Of a stretch of DNA of 35,563 nt, positions 8,466-16,207 are shown piece after piece (position 1 is the stretch's first letter; each line of letters opens with the position of its first letter). Position numbers and translations under genes: made by a program. Source of the stretch: Bacteroidaceae bacterium. Lineage in GTDB: Bacteria > Bacteroidota > Bacteroidia > Bacteroidales > Bacteroidaceae. The notes under the pieces were generated by a model, which did not search any database, was not told the origin of the DNA, and was given only the letters and a program-made list of their open reading frames with translations. Location of the stretch: positions 1 to 35,563 of the forward strand of contig JAFXMB010000119.1 in NCBI GenBank assembly GCA_017530735.1, given 5' to 3'.

Positions 8466-11348
8466 TTATTTGTCAGTAAGATAGGTTAGTATGGATTTCA
8501 TTATACGGTCACGTTCCTTATCGGATGTCACGCTCTCAAACGGGAACCCAAGGGTTATGGTTGCGCTGTTGCGGTCCTTGAATCCCACGCCGGCGGGAAG
8601 CGCACTCTCGGTGTAGGTGAACAGGGTCGATGCACGGCCAACCGGACTAATCACATCGGGCTTGGTGACGCCGTAACCGTACCTGTCGGCGCTGCGTTTT
8701 ATCTCGGCTTTGCTGCGCATTCCCTTGATCTGCTTTGCGGTATGCGAAGGAAGCGGTCCCTCCCAGCGGTAATGAAGCACTTCGGATGTAAAGGCCTCAT
8801 CCTTAAGGTCCGATATCATATCGGCCCCCACGTAAGATCCGCTGGCCATCAGTTTGCCGCCTCTCTGCAGGTATCGGCGTATCTGATCCTGAAGGGTGAG
8901 GGGGAATGTGGCGTAGTCCTTATGGCATATGGTGTCCTGTGCCGAGCGCTTCTGGAGTCCCAGCGCAAGGTCTACCACACGATAGTCGGTGAGTGAAATC
9001 TGACCGTCCTGCACGGCCTCGCGGCTGCATGAGATGAATGACCAGCCCGCCTTGACGATAGACTTGCCGTGGATGTAGGGGTAGTCAAACGTGTTGCCGG
9101 CCAGAAGTGCGCCGTTTAGCGTCTCGTCGCCTATGCCCAGTGAAACCTCCTCCTCGGAGTCAATGGAGTCAAGCGTGAATATCTGCTGTGCGCCTCCCAG
9201 GATGGGTGAAAGCATATACTGCACACCCGGATCGGACAGTATGTCAAATCCCTGGGTAGTGTCAGTCTGGACCGTCTCGGGGCCGCTCAGACGCTGGAAA
9301 CCGTTCACAACCAGCACCGTACCCTTGCTCTCGGACGCAATGCATGCGGCCAGCGTCTCGGAAGGCATGCTCTCGCCGCCCTCGTTCACGGCAGTAACCT
9401 TGAACCGGTAAATGCGGTCACGCTCAGGTGCAAACTGGCATGAGTTGGTGCGCATGTAGGTGCCGCCGTCAAATCCGTTGTCATCGACAGCGGTATAGAG
9501 AATGTAACCTCCCGGTGCCGCCGTGGGCTCAAGCGTATCCTGAACCGCCTGCCATGAGAGTGACAGCAGCGCGCCGTTTGACTTGATGCTGAAATGGTCT
9601 ACGGGCAGTGGCTGAACCACATAGGGGCGGTCATGCATGAAGTTCACATACCTCAGGATTGACTTGTAGATGGAACGTGATGCAACGAACCTGAAATTGG
9701 GGTTCAAGGCCAGGCAGACGTCACGGAAATTCTGGTGTGAGAGCAGTTCCAGCAGCATGGAGAGCACTTGCGGCTCACGGCTTTCGCAGTAGTTCTTATC
9801 CCAGATACCGCGATAAATCCATTCTCGGCCGATAGCCGGTTCCAAATCGCGTCGTAGTCCGGTAAGCACCATATCGGTAAGGTCTCGGCTTACGTCACGG
9901 GAGTGTCCGTCACCCAGCAGGCCTTTGTTGAAATCAGTGGTGCAGATACCCAATGAGCCGTAAAGGGTGTCACCGTAGGTATATCCCGCATCAGTGTGCA
10001 GTGCAAAATAGAGTTCCAGCGGAACGCCCAGACCGGGGTTGGCCTGATTGAATACTGATCCGCCAGACAGCCAGTTGGACATATAGGGGCGTGTCCAGAT
10101 ATCCTCGCGGTACTCATCGTCACCCTGATACTTGCTGTAGACGCTGTCAGGAGCACCTGCAAACCTGGTGTAGTAGCGGGCACCCATATTGTAGCGGGGA
10201 GCGGTAATCTCCAGATTGTGACTGACCTCGGTATGTGTGCCGCCGCCAAAACGTACGGCATCGGCACTTATCGTTCCGTTCATGTCGCTGCTGTTGTCCA
10301 GACTAACCATACCCTGCGGACTCTCTCCTTTCTTAAAGTGGAAAGTGCCCAGATAGACCCAGGTTCCGCCACCCATGCGCTGGTTTACACGGAATGTGGC
10401 CGATCCGCCCGTATGGAACACAATGTACCGGGCGTCGTCCACGCTTGTGGAGTCAGACTGGTAGGTCACGTATACTGCGTAATCACCGTCCTCAGGTATG
10501 TCCGGAATCCAGAATGCGGTAGACATGGGTATGCCCGGACCGTTTCCGGCCCTGGCTCTGCGTGTGCTAACCTGCAGGCTGTCAGGGAGTATGCGAATGG
10601 AGTCGGCCTGAAAACCACCGGCTACATATTCTGACCATACGCCGTCTTCACGGTATCCGTTGTGGCCGCTCTTTACTATAACACCGTTGGTCTGCCAGTC
10701 ACGCTCGCGTGCCGTATATACCACAGCACCGGCATTCTCCAGCATGGGAATTATGTAGGGGTAGGCGAATGACTGAGTGAGAAGGTCCTCTCGGGTGCAG
10801 TACAGCGGAGGACGCTGCCATTCCCACAGACTGTCCTCATTGTCATAGTAGAGACCGTGACTGGGAGTCACGGCCATATGTATGTTTGTAAGACCCTTCT
10901 TTGGGGTGTATATGCGGCTCTCGTTACTTACCCAGGGCTTGCCTTCATAGGCTGTCTCGTTCCAGAGGTTCTTCTGGCTGATGGTGTTTCGGGCCCAGTT
11001 GGGAATAAGGCGCTCAATGGTCTTGCCGCCTGTATGGATGCCTATACTGTAACGCCTTATGTCCTGAGGCAGGTCACGGCGCAGTCCGGCATAGATGGAA
11101 TCAACAAGTTCCTGACGGAAAAGCTGGTAACTGAAGTTCTGGTTCAGGTAGATGTCCAGACGGCGGCCGCTCTTGCTGATATCGGTCCGCTCAACCTTAA
11201 GCGTCTTGAGGTCAAATTCACCCTGATACTGCTCAAAGTGATCCCTCACCTTGGCGCGTATGGTAGCATTGTCCGTCTGAGCCTGAGTGGTATTAACGGA
11301 CAAAATGACGGCCAGTGCCGCCACAAAGGACCGCACAAGCCGGGACAT
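8466..11348 (-). CDS. Secreted amidase / golvesin-domain multidomain protein (often labelled xanthan lyase)
   Basis: The 960-residue protein has a signal peptide (residues 1-23, ending TQAQ). Residues ~240-375 resemble the golvesin C-terminal / xanthan-lyase-type beta domain (DGVWSEYVAGGFQADS, GDYAVYVTYQSDSTSV, GGGTWVYLGTFHF, ISADAVRFGGG). Around 445-560 there are features of an N-acetylmuramoyl-L-alanine amidase type 3 fold: LHTDAG with His451 and Asp453, and LLELLSHQN with Glu534. A fibronectin-III-like domain follows near 590-690. The C-terminal ~270 residues look like an amidotransferase/DJ-1-like fold (GGKLMASGSYVGADM). A role in cell-wall or exopolysaccharide processing is likely; zinc binding at His451/Glu534 is inferred. 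It sits in an operon with the lipid kinase and two small proteins. Confidence 0.8.
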   Translation of the reverse strand: MSRLVRSFVAALAVILSVNTTQAQTDNATIRAKVRDHFEQYQGEFDLKTLKVERTDISKSGRRLDIYLNQNFSYQLFRQELVDSIYAGLRRDLPQDIRRYSIGIHTGGKTIERLIPNWARNTISQKNLWNETAYEGKPWVSNESRIYTPKKGLTNIHMAVTPSHGLYYDNEDSLWEWQRPPLYCTREDLLTQSFAYPYIIPMLENAGAVVYTARERDWQTNGVIVKSGHNGYREDGVWSEYVAGGFQADSIRILPDSLQVSTRRARAGNGPGIPMSTAFWIPDIPEDGDYAVYVTYQSDSTSVDDARYIVFHTGGSATFRVNQRMGGGTWVYLGTFHFKKGESPQGMVSLDNSSDMNGTISADAVRFGGGTHTEVSHNLEITAPRYNMGARYYTRFAGAPDSVYSKYQGDDEYREDIWTRPYMSNWLSGGSVFNQANPGLGVPLELYFALHTDAGYTYGDTLYGSLGICTTDFNKGLLGDGHSRDVSRDLTDMVLTGLRRDLEPAIGREWIYRGIWDKNYCESREPQVLSMLLELLSHQNFRDVCLALNPNFRFVASRSIYKSILRYVNFMHDRPYVVQPLPVDHFSIKSNGALLSLSWQAVQDTLEPTAAPGGYILYTAVDDNGFDGGTYMRTNSCQFAPERDRIYRFKVTAVNEGGESMPSETLAACIASESKGTVLVVNGFQRLSGPETVQTDTTQGFDILSDPGVQYMLSPILGGAQQIFTLDSIDSEEEVSLGIGDETLNGALLAGNTFDYPYIHGKSIVKAGWSFISCSREAVQDGQISLTDYRVVDLALGLQKRSAQDTICHKDYATFPLTLQDQIRRYLQRGGKLMASGSYVGADMISDLKDEAFTSEVLHYRWEGPLPSHTAKQIKGMRSKAEIKRSADRYGYGVTKPDVISPVGRASTLFTYTESALPAGVGFKDRNSATITLGFPFESVTSDKERDRIMKSILTYLTDK

Positions 11349-11360
11349 ACCGTAAAGGGT

Positions 11361-11633
11361 TTACTTTTTAAGCTTGGTCAGCTTGTCAATGACAGCCGAT
11401 ATCTCCTTCTGGAAATCCTTGACAAGAGCGCGATAGTATCCCTTGGCGTTACCCGGCTCAGTGTGGCTGATACGGGTCGTGAACTCGTTGTCAATGCGGA
11501 GAAGGTCAACAATCAGCTTCTCGGCAGCTTTCTGGTCGGTGCCGGGAACCAGCTCCTTATATATGAGGCACTCGGTGAAAATGTCACCAATTACATAACT
11601 GATGTCTCTCTTGAGATCTCTGCGACTTGCCAT
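11361..11633 (-). CDS. Conserved helical small protein (90 aa)
   Basis: A 90-residue, charged, probably all-helical cytoplasmic protein (RRDLKRDISYVIGDIFTECL at the start, AKGYYRALVKDFQKEIS and VIDKLTKLKK at the end). It resembles short conserved proteins seen in Bacteroidales genomes, but I cannot name a family or function. It lies 12 bases upstream of the amidase/golvesin gene and 36 bases after the lipid kinase gene, so it probably belongs to the same transcript. Confidence 0.75.
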   Translation of the reverse strand: MASRRDLKRDISYVIGDIFTECLIYKELVPGTDQKAAEKLIVDLLRIDNEFTTRISHTEPGNAKGYYRALVKDFQKEISAVIDKLTKLKK

Positions 11634-11669
11634 AGTGATTCTGTTTAATGTTTATGCCAAAGATAAGCA

Positions 11670-12566
11670 TTAATTCGGAATAATGAAACTGATGGCCTGA
11701 GGTATAACTTCAATGTGGAAATCTTTGCCTGCAAACATCTCACCGTCCAGGCAGAGCTCAATCTCCTTATCAGAGTGAACATCAACCGTTTTTGACTGAC
11801 GGTATACAAAATGTCTGCTTGCCTTGGGATCATCCAGATGCTTTCCGGCGGTATAGATGGGCAGCAGACCCAGGAATCCGGCCAGGGTTGTGGTCTTGCA
11901 GTAACCAACCTCCATCAGGCCGTCGTCGTTCTTGGCGCGGGGTGAGCAGAAGAACTCGCCGCCCACGTGGTTGTTGTTGCCAAGTGTGCACAGCAGCATG
12001 CGCTTGCCTTCATTGAGCAGTTCACCGTCGGCCTTAACCTGAATGCTGTTGAAACGGCCGCAGAAAATGGCCTTTACAATACCCCAGCGGTAGGGGTTCT
12101 TGTTACCCTTGCGGCTCAGGCGGTTTGCGGTCGATGCCACAACCGAGTCAAAACCAAAGTTGCAGACGTTTATTGAATAGTGGTCCTGACCCACCTTAAG
12201 GATGTCAATCTTGTGTGCGGTGCCTTTTACAAGGTCGGCTACGCTGAGAAAGTCTTTTCCCTGATAGTATTTTATGAAGTCATTGCCGCTTCCGTAGGCC
12301 AGAACTGCCAGATGCTTGTTCTTTGCTCCAACCATACCGGTTGCAACCTCATTTATGGTTCCGTCGCCGCCGCAGGCTACAAAACAGGTCTCCTGATCAG
12401 GGTTTGCCTTGCAGTAGTCGCGTACATGGTCAATGGCGGTTTTCTGGGCGGTTGTAAGATAAATTTCAAAATCAATGGGTTCCGGAAGTTTATCTATGTC
12501 GGTACGGATTTTTTCTGCGTTACCTGCTTTTCCGGGTTCGTTGTTAACAATGAAACAATAATGCAT
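11670..12566 (-). CDS. Diacylglycerol/lipid kinase family protein
   Basis: The protein has the diacylglycerol kinase catalytic fold with the nucleotide-binding loop VACGGDGTINEVATG (Gly-Gly-Asp-Gly-Thr at residues 66-70 of the start used here) and the substrate-side motif LAYGSGNDFIKYY. The second domain ends with DGEMF, as in the family. It probably phosphorylates a diacylglycerol or related lipid. I chose the ATG at 12564-12566 (298 residues) over an in-frame TTG at 12593: the ATG is followed directly by the expected first strand (CFIVNNEPGKAG), has AGGA five bases upstream, and lies downstream of a TATATTTG box that would leave almost no leader for the TTG. It is first in the minus-strand run that continues to ygiQ. 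Confidence 0.9.
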   Translation of the reverse strand: MHYCFIVNNEPGKAGNAEKIRTDIDKLPEPIDFEIYLTTAQKTAIDHVRDYCKANPDQETCFVACGGDGTINEVATGMVGAKNKHLAVLAYGSGNDFIKYYQGKDFLSVADLVKGTAHKIDILKVGQDHYSINVCNFGFDSVVASTANRLSRKGNKNPYRWGIVKAIFCGRFNSIQVKADGELLNEGKRMLLCTLGNNNHVGGEFFCSPRAKNDDGLMEVGYCKTTTLAGFLGLLPIYTAGKHLDDPKASRHFVYRQSKTVDVHSDKEIELCLDGEMFAGKDFHIEVIPQAISFIIPN

Positions 12567-12601
12567 GGTCCTGATAAACTCAGTTAATTTCAAAAAACGT
12601 G

Positions 12602-12609
12602 CAAATATA
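12602..12609 (-). promoter_or_regulatory. -7 box for lipid-kinase operon
   Basis: On the minus strand the bases read TATATTTG, a match to the Bacteroidetes TAnnTTTG -7 element, 36 bases before the chosen ATG. No TTTG lies at the usual 19-21-base spacing upstream. Confidence 0.45.
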
Positions 12610-12622
12610 ACATTTTTTTACA

Positions 12623-12630
12623 TATCTTCG
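12623..12630 (+). promoter_or_regulatory. -7-like box for the 12654 outer-membrane gene
   Basis: TATCTTCG differs by one base from TAnnTTTG and lies 23 bases before the ATG. The two divergent promoters of this 87-base gap overlap. No clear -33 element. Confidence 0.3.
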
Positions 12631-12653
12631 TAGCAACAACTAACAAATACGGT

Positions 12654-13484
12654 ATGAAAAAGACAATTTTTTTCATAGCTGCTGTGCTCTTAATGAGCCA
12701 GGCTGTGACAGCAAAGAAGTTACTGACAGAAGGTTACGACAAATACAATAACAGTTTCAAACTTGACTTGGTTTCCGTAGGATACATGTGTCCCCAGATA
12801 GTATGGGAGCATTACACCGACACCCGTTTCTCATACGGCGTGTCCATGCAGACCCACTTTATAAACCACAGTACGTTTGTCAGAGACCTTAATGACGGTG
12901 ATCCTATTCCCACCACCGTAAAACTGGACGGAAAGAACTATGATCTGGACTGGTCTGACCATCCCGCCAATTGGTATGCCGATGTCAATATGGAGGACGG
13001 AAAGCATGAGGTAAAGTGGGACCGCAAGTATGTGGGCGTTATGGTATGCCCCGAGGGACGTCTGTACATGGGACGCAAACCCGCAAGAGGTTTTTATGTC
13101 GTACTAAGGGCTGATATGGGTCTTTTCCGGGAGCAGTTCATCGTATCAAGGTCCAGACTGTCATATGCCCAGGAGGATGCTATAATCCAGGCTCGCAAGG
13201 ATGAGGCTACAGCCAATGGCGAAGACCCCAATAAGGTGTCAAAAACCATCGAGGACAGATGGCAGAAGGCCGGATTGGAACAGGGCGAGACTTTCCTTGC
13301 AGCCGGAGTAGGCGGCGGCTTGGGTTTCCAGGGCTGGTTCAAGAAAAACGCCCATTGGGGTTTTGATCTGAATACTTTCGTAAAGAATGACTGGAAGTTC
13401 TCCAAGGATGACAATCAGTGGGAGTGGTTCTGGGGTGCAGGTCTGCCTTTAGACTTTAACGCCTCCATCATATACCGCTTCTAA
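12654..13484 (+). CDS. Putative outer-membrane beta-barrel protein
   Basis: A 276-residue protein with a signal peptide (MKKTIFFIAAVLLMSQAVTA, cleavage near residue 20). The rest alternates aromatic and polar residues as in a small beta-barrel (KLDLVSVGYMCPQIVWEHY, YVGVMVCPEGRLYMGRK, GLGFQGWFKKNAHWGFDL) and ends in Phe, as most outer-membrane barrels do (ASIIYRF). A charged insert near residues 175-205 looks like an extracellular loop or helix. I do not recognise a named family. It is a single gene between divergent promoters and a terminator. Confidence 0.75.
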   Translation: MKKTIFFIAAVLLMSQAVTAKKLLTEGYDKYNNSFKLDLVSVGYMCPQIVWEHYTDTRFSYGVSMQTHFINHSTFVRDLNDGDPIPTTVKLDGKNYDLDWSDHPANWYADVNMEDGKHEVKWDRKYVGVMVCPEGRLYMGRKPARGFYVVLRADMGLFREQFIVSRSRLSYAQEDAIIQARKDEATANGEDPNKVSKTIEDRWQKAGLEQGETFLAAGVGGGLGFQGWFKKNAHWGFDLNTFVKNDWKFSKDDNQWEWFWGAGLPLDFNASIIYRF

Positions 13485-13503
13485 ATAACAACCAAATATT
13501 TGC

Positions 13504-13539
13504 AAGGGTGCGCATTTTTGACGAAATTTGCGCACCCTT
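13504..13539 (+). terminator. Hairpin after the 12654 gene
   Basis: AAGGGTGCGCA (13504-13514) is perfectly complementary to TGCGCACCCTT (13529-13539), 11 pairs with a 14-base loop. The T-tract behind it is weak, so it could instead act in the leader region of the next gene. Confidence 0.6.
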
Positions 13540-13578
13540 ACTGTTTAGAAGAGGTATTTAAAACAACATACTATACAC

Positions 13579-15228
13579 ATGAGTACAAAAAGCGCATTAC
13601 AGATTGCACGCGCCGCTTATCAGCCCAAACTTCCCAAGGCTCTTCGCGGTGCTTTGAAGGCTGTCGAGGGTGCTCCCACACAGTCAGTAGCTGATCAGGA
13701 AGAGGTTAAGAAGCTCTTTCCCAACACTTACGGCATGCCGTACCTCAAGTTCGAGCCGGCCGAAGGTGCTGTTGCCAAGAAATCACTGAACGCAGGCGTT
13801 ATCCTGTCAGGTGGTCAGGCTCCCGGCGGACACAACGTCATTGCCGGTCTGTTTGACGGTCTCAAGAAACTCAACCCCGCAAACAAACTGTACGGTTTCA
13901 TCCTGGGCCCCGGCGGTCTGGTTGACCACAACTATATGGAACTCACAGCCGATATCATCGACGAGTACCGCAATACCGGCGGTTTTGATATCATCGGCTC
14001 AGGTCGTACCAAACTGGAGAAGAAGGAGCAGTTCGATAAGGGTCTGGAGATCCTCAAGGCTCTTGACATCAAGGCTCTGGTTATCATCGGCGGTGATGAT
14101 TCAAACACCAACGCTTGCGTTCTGGCCGAGTACTACAAGGCTATCGGCGCCGGCGTACAGGTAATAGGCTGCCCCAAGACCATTGACGGTGACCTTAAGA
14201 ACTCAGAGATTGAGACCTCATTCGGTTTTGATACCGCTACCAAGGTTTACTCAGAGATTATCGGTAACATTGAGCGTGACTGCAACTCAGCACGCAAGTA
14301 CTGGCACTTCATCAAGCTGATGGGCCGTTCTGCCAGCCATGTTACTCTGGAGTGCGCTCTGCAGACCCAGCCTAACGTAACCCTTATCGGTGAGGAGGTT
14401 GAGGCCAAGAACCAGACTCTGGATGATATCGTAACATATATCGCTCAGGTTGTTGCCGACCGTGCTGCACGCGGCATGAACTTTGGTACCGTTCTGGTTC
14501 CCGAGGGCCTGATCGAGTTCATCCCTGCTATCAAGAAGCTTATCGCCGAACTCAACGACGTCCTGGCTGCAAACCAGGCCGAGTTCGACATGATACAGCG
14601 CGACAAGAAGATCCAGTACATAGTAAGCAAGCTCTCCAAGGAGAACGCTGCCATATTCCAGAGCCTGCCCGAGAGCGTAAGCCGTCAGTTGGCACTGGAG
14701 CGTGACCCGCACGGAAACGTACAGGTATCTCTGATCGAGACCGAGCAGCTGCTGGCCGATATGGTTGGCGTTAAGCTTGCTGAGTGGAAGAAGGACGGCA
14801 AGTATCTGGGCAAGTATGCCACACAGCATCACTTCTGCGGTTACGAGGGCCGTTGCGCAGCTCCGTCAAACTTTGACGCTGACTACTGCTACAGCCTTGG
14901 TTACAACGCATCAATGCTGATTGCTGCCGGCAAGACCGGTTACATGTCATCAATCAAGAACACCGTAGCTCCTGCCGATCAGTGGATTGCAGGTGGTATT
15001 CCTATCACCATGATGATGAACATGGAGAAGCGTAACGGTGAGATGAAGCCCGTTATCCGCAAGGCTCTCGTTGAGCTTAACGGCGCTCCCTTCAAGGAGT
15101 TCGTAAAGCACCGCGCAGAGTGGGCCCGTGAGACCTGTTTCGTATATCCCGGTCCTATCCAGTACTTTGGTCCCACCGAGGTTTGCGACCAGCCTACCAA
15201 GACTCTGCAGCTGGAGCACCAGAAGTAA
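13579..15228 (+). CDS. pfp: Diphosphate--fructose-6-phosphate 1-phosphotransferase (PPi-PFK)
   Basis: The 549-residue length is that of the long PPi-dependent phosphofructokinase clade. It phosphorylates fructose 6-phosphate with pyrophosphate, reversibly, in the cytoplasm. The nucleotide/PPi site reads GGQAPGGHNVIAG near residue 76 and GGDDS at 171-175; Asp in place of the Gly of ATP-dependent enzymes (GGDGS) is the known mark of PPi use. The catalytic motif GCPKTIDGDLKN has Asp203 and Asp205. KLMGRSASHVTLECAL near 250 is the substrate loop. The gene has stronger codon bias than its neighbours, as expected for an abundant glycolytic enzyme. A GH25 gene follows after nine bases. Confidence 0.96.
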   Translation: MSTKSALQIARAAYQPKLPKALRGALKAVEGAPTQSVADQEEVKKLFPNTYGMPYLKFEPAEGAVAKKSLNAGVILSGGQAPGGHNVIAGLFDGLKKLNPANKLYGFILGPGGLVDHNYMELTADIIDEYRNTGGFDIIGSGRTKLEKKEQFDKGLEILKALDIKALVIIGGDDSNTNACVLAEYYKAIGAGVQVIGCPKTIDGDLKNSEIETSFGFDTATKVYSEIIGNIERDCNSARKYWHFIKLMGRSASHVTLECALQTQPNVTLIGEEVEAKNQTLDDIVTYIAQVVADRAARGMNFGTVLVPEGLIEFIPAIKKLIAELNDVLAANQAEFDMIQRDKKIQYIVSKLSKENAAIFQSLPESVSRQLALERDPHGNVQVSLIETEQLLADMVGVKLAEWKKDGKYLGKYATQHHFCGYEGRCAAPSNFDADYCYSLGYNASMLIAAGKTGYMSSIKNTVAPADQWIAGGIPITMMMNMEKRNGEMKPVIRKALVELNGAPFKEFVKHRAEWARETCFVYPGPIQYFGPTEVCDQPTKTLQLEHQK

Positions 15229-15237
15229 TTAATTGCT

Positions 15238-16077
15238 ATGCCTGCCGTCAAAGGCAAACATACTAAAAAGAAAAAAGGGGGTTCCGTCCGTAAAAAGAAA
15301 GGACGGAAGCCCCTTTATATGTTACCTGACTGGCTGCACTGGGTTATAACAGGTGCGCTTATAATAGTGATATCCTTAGGCGCATATTATCTATTCCTCC
15401 GTCCCTATTTCTATCGTATGCTTCCCTGTCAGGGAGCCAGGGAGTATGGCGTCTGCCTCCCCTCGGGATTCCTATGCTACGGCATTGACGTATCGCACCA
15501 TCAGGGCAGGATAGACTGGGAGAGGGTCCGTAGTTCATCGGTAGAGAACGGTTATCCCATCCGTTTTGCCATTATGAAGGCCACAGAGAGCAATACATTT
15601 ACCGATCCCGACTACATTGAGAACATAGACAGGGCGCGCAAAGCCGGATTCGTGTGCGGCGTTTACCATTTCTATGATCCGGGGACATCGGCCGAAAAAC
15701 AGGCGCAGCACTATATAAATACGGTGAGCCTGCAGGCGGGTGATTTTGTACCCGTGGTTGACGTTGAGCGCGCCGGACGCCCGCAGGACCTGAGGAAGGA
15801 CCTGCTGGTTTATCTTAAGACACTTGAAAAACACTACGGCGCAAAACCGATCATCTATGCATCGGCCAAATTCCGCAAGCGCCACCTCAACACGGCCGAG
15901 TTTGACGCATACCCCTTCTGGGTGGCACATTACTATGTGGCCCGTCCCGGTACCGACAAGCCCTGGCGCATATGGCAGTTCACTGACCACTCATCGGTTG
16001 ACGGCATCCGCGAATACACCGACTTCAACGTCTTCCGTGGCACAGAGGCCGATTTCAACTCACTTCGCATAAAATGA
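15238..16077 (+). CDS. Membrane-anchored glycoside hydrolase family 25 muramidase
   Basis: The 279-residue protein has a very basic cytoplasmic N-terminus (residues 1-25, Lys-rich), one membrane segment at about 32-54, and a periplasmic GH25 lysozyme domain from about residue 80. The domain begins YGIDVSHHQGRIDW with Asp84, and has VPVVDVE with Asp175 and Glu177, the acidic residues expected at the GH25 active site. PIIYASAKF and WRIWQFTDH are further family landmarks. It would cut the MurNAc-GlcNAc bond of peptidoglycan while staying anchored in the inner membrane. It lies nine bases after pfp and may be read from the same transcript. A strong terminator starts at its stop codon. Confidence 0.92.
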   Translation: MPAVKGKHTKKKKGGSVRKKKGRKPLYMLPDWLHWVITGALIIVISLGAYYLFLRPYFYRMLPCQGAREYGVCLPSGFLCYGIDVSHHQGRIDWERVRSSSVENGYPIRFAIMKATESNTFTDPDYIENIDRARKAGFVCGVYHFYDPGTSAEKQAQHYINTVSLQAGDFVPVVDVERAGRPQDLRKDLLVYLKTLEKHYGAKPIIYASAKFRKRHLNTAEFDAYPFWVAHYYVARPGTDKPWRIWQFTDHSSVDGIREYTDFNVFRGTEADFNSLRIK

Positions 16078-16111
16078 TACCATTGGGGTCAGGCCCCAAT
16101 GGTATCATTTT
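16071..16111. terminator. 18-bp perfect hairpin overlapping the GH25 stop
   Basis: Bases 16071-16088 pair perfectly with 16094-16111, loop TCAGG. The left arm starts with AAAATGA containing the TGA stop, and the right arm ends in TTTT. Its core GGGGTCAGGCCCC recurs with one change at 34.09 kb. Confidence 0.85.
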
Positions 16112-16168
16112 AGGGATTTTCCCCTTTACAATTAGGGAATTTCCGCGATGCGGGTATTATTACCGTAT

Positions 16169-16176
16169 TATTTTTG
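16169..16176 (+). promoter_or_regulatory. -7 box for the Tyr/Ser-repeat gene
   Basis: TATTTTTG matches TAnnTTTG and lies 31 bases before the ATG at 16208, after the strong terminator, so the surface-protein gene has its own start. No TTTG at the standard spacing. Confidence 0.5.
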
Positions 16177-16207
16177 CATTGGAAAGAAACCAATAAAACA
16201 TACGGTT

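Noticed and set aside
10857-11648. 263-residue plus-strand reading frame
   Set aside because: It lies fully opposite the well-supported amidase/golvesin gene and the 90-aa gene, has no family features and no promoter.
12567-12593. TTG start at 12593 for the lipid kinase
   Set aside because: The next in-frame ATG matches the family N-terminus, and the -7 box leaves no leader for the TTG.
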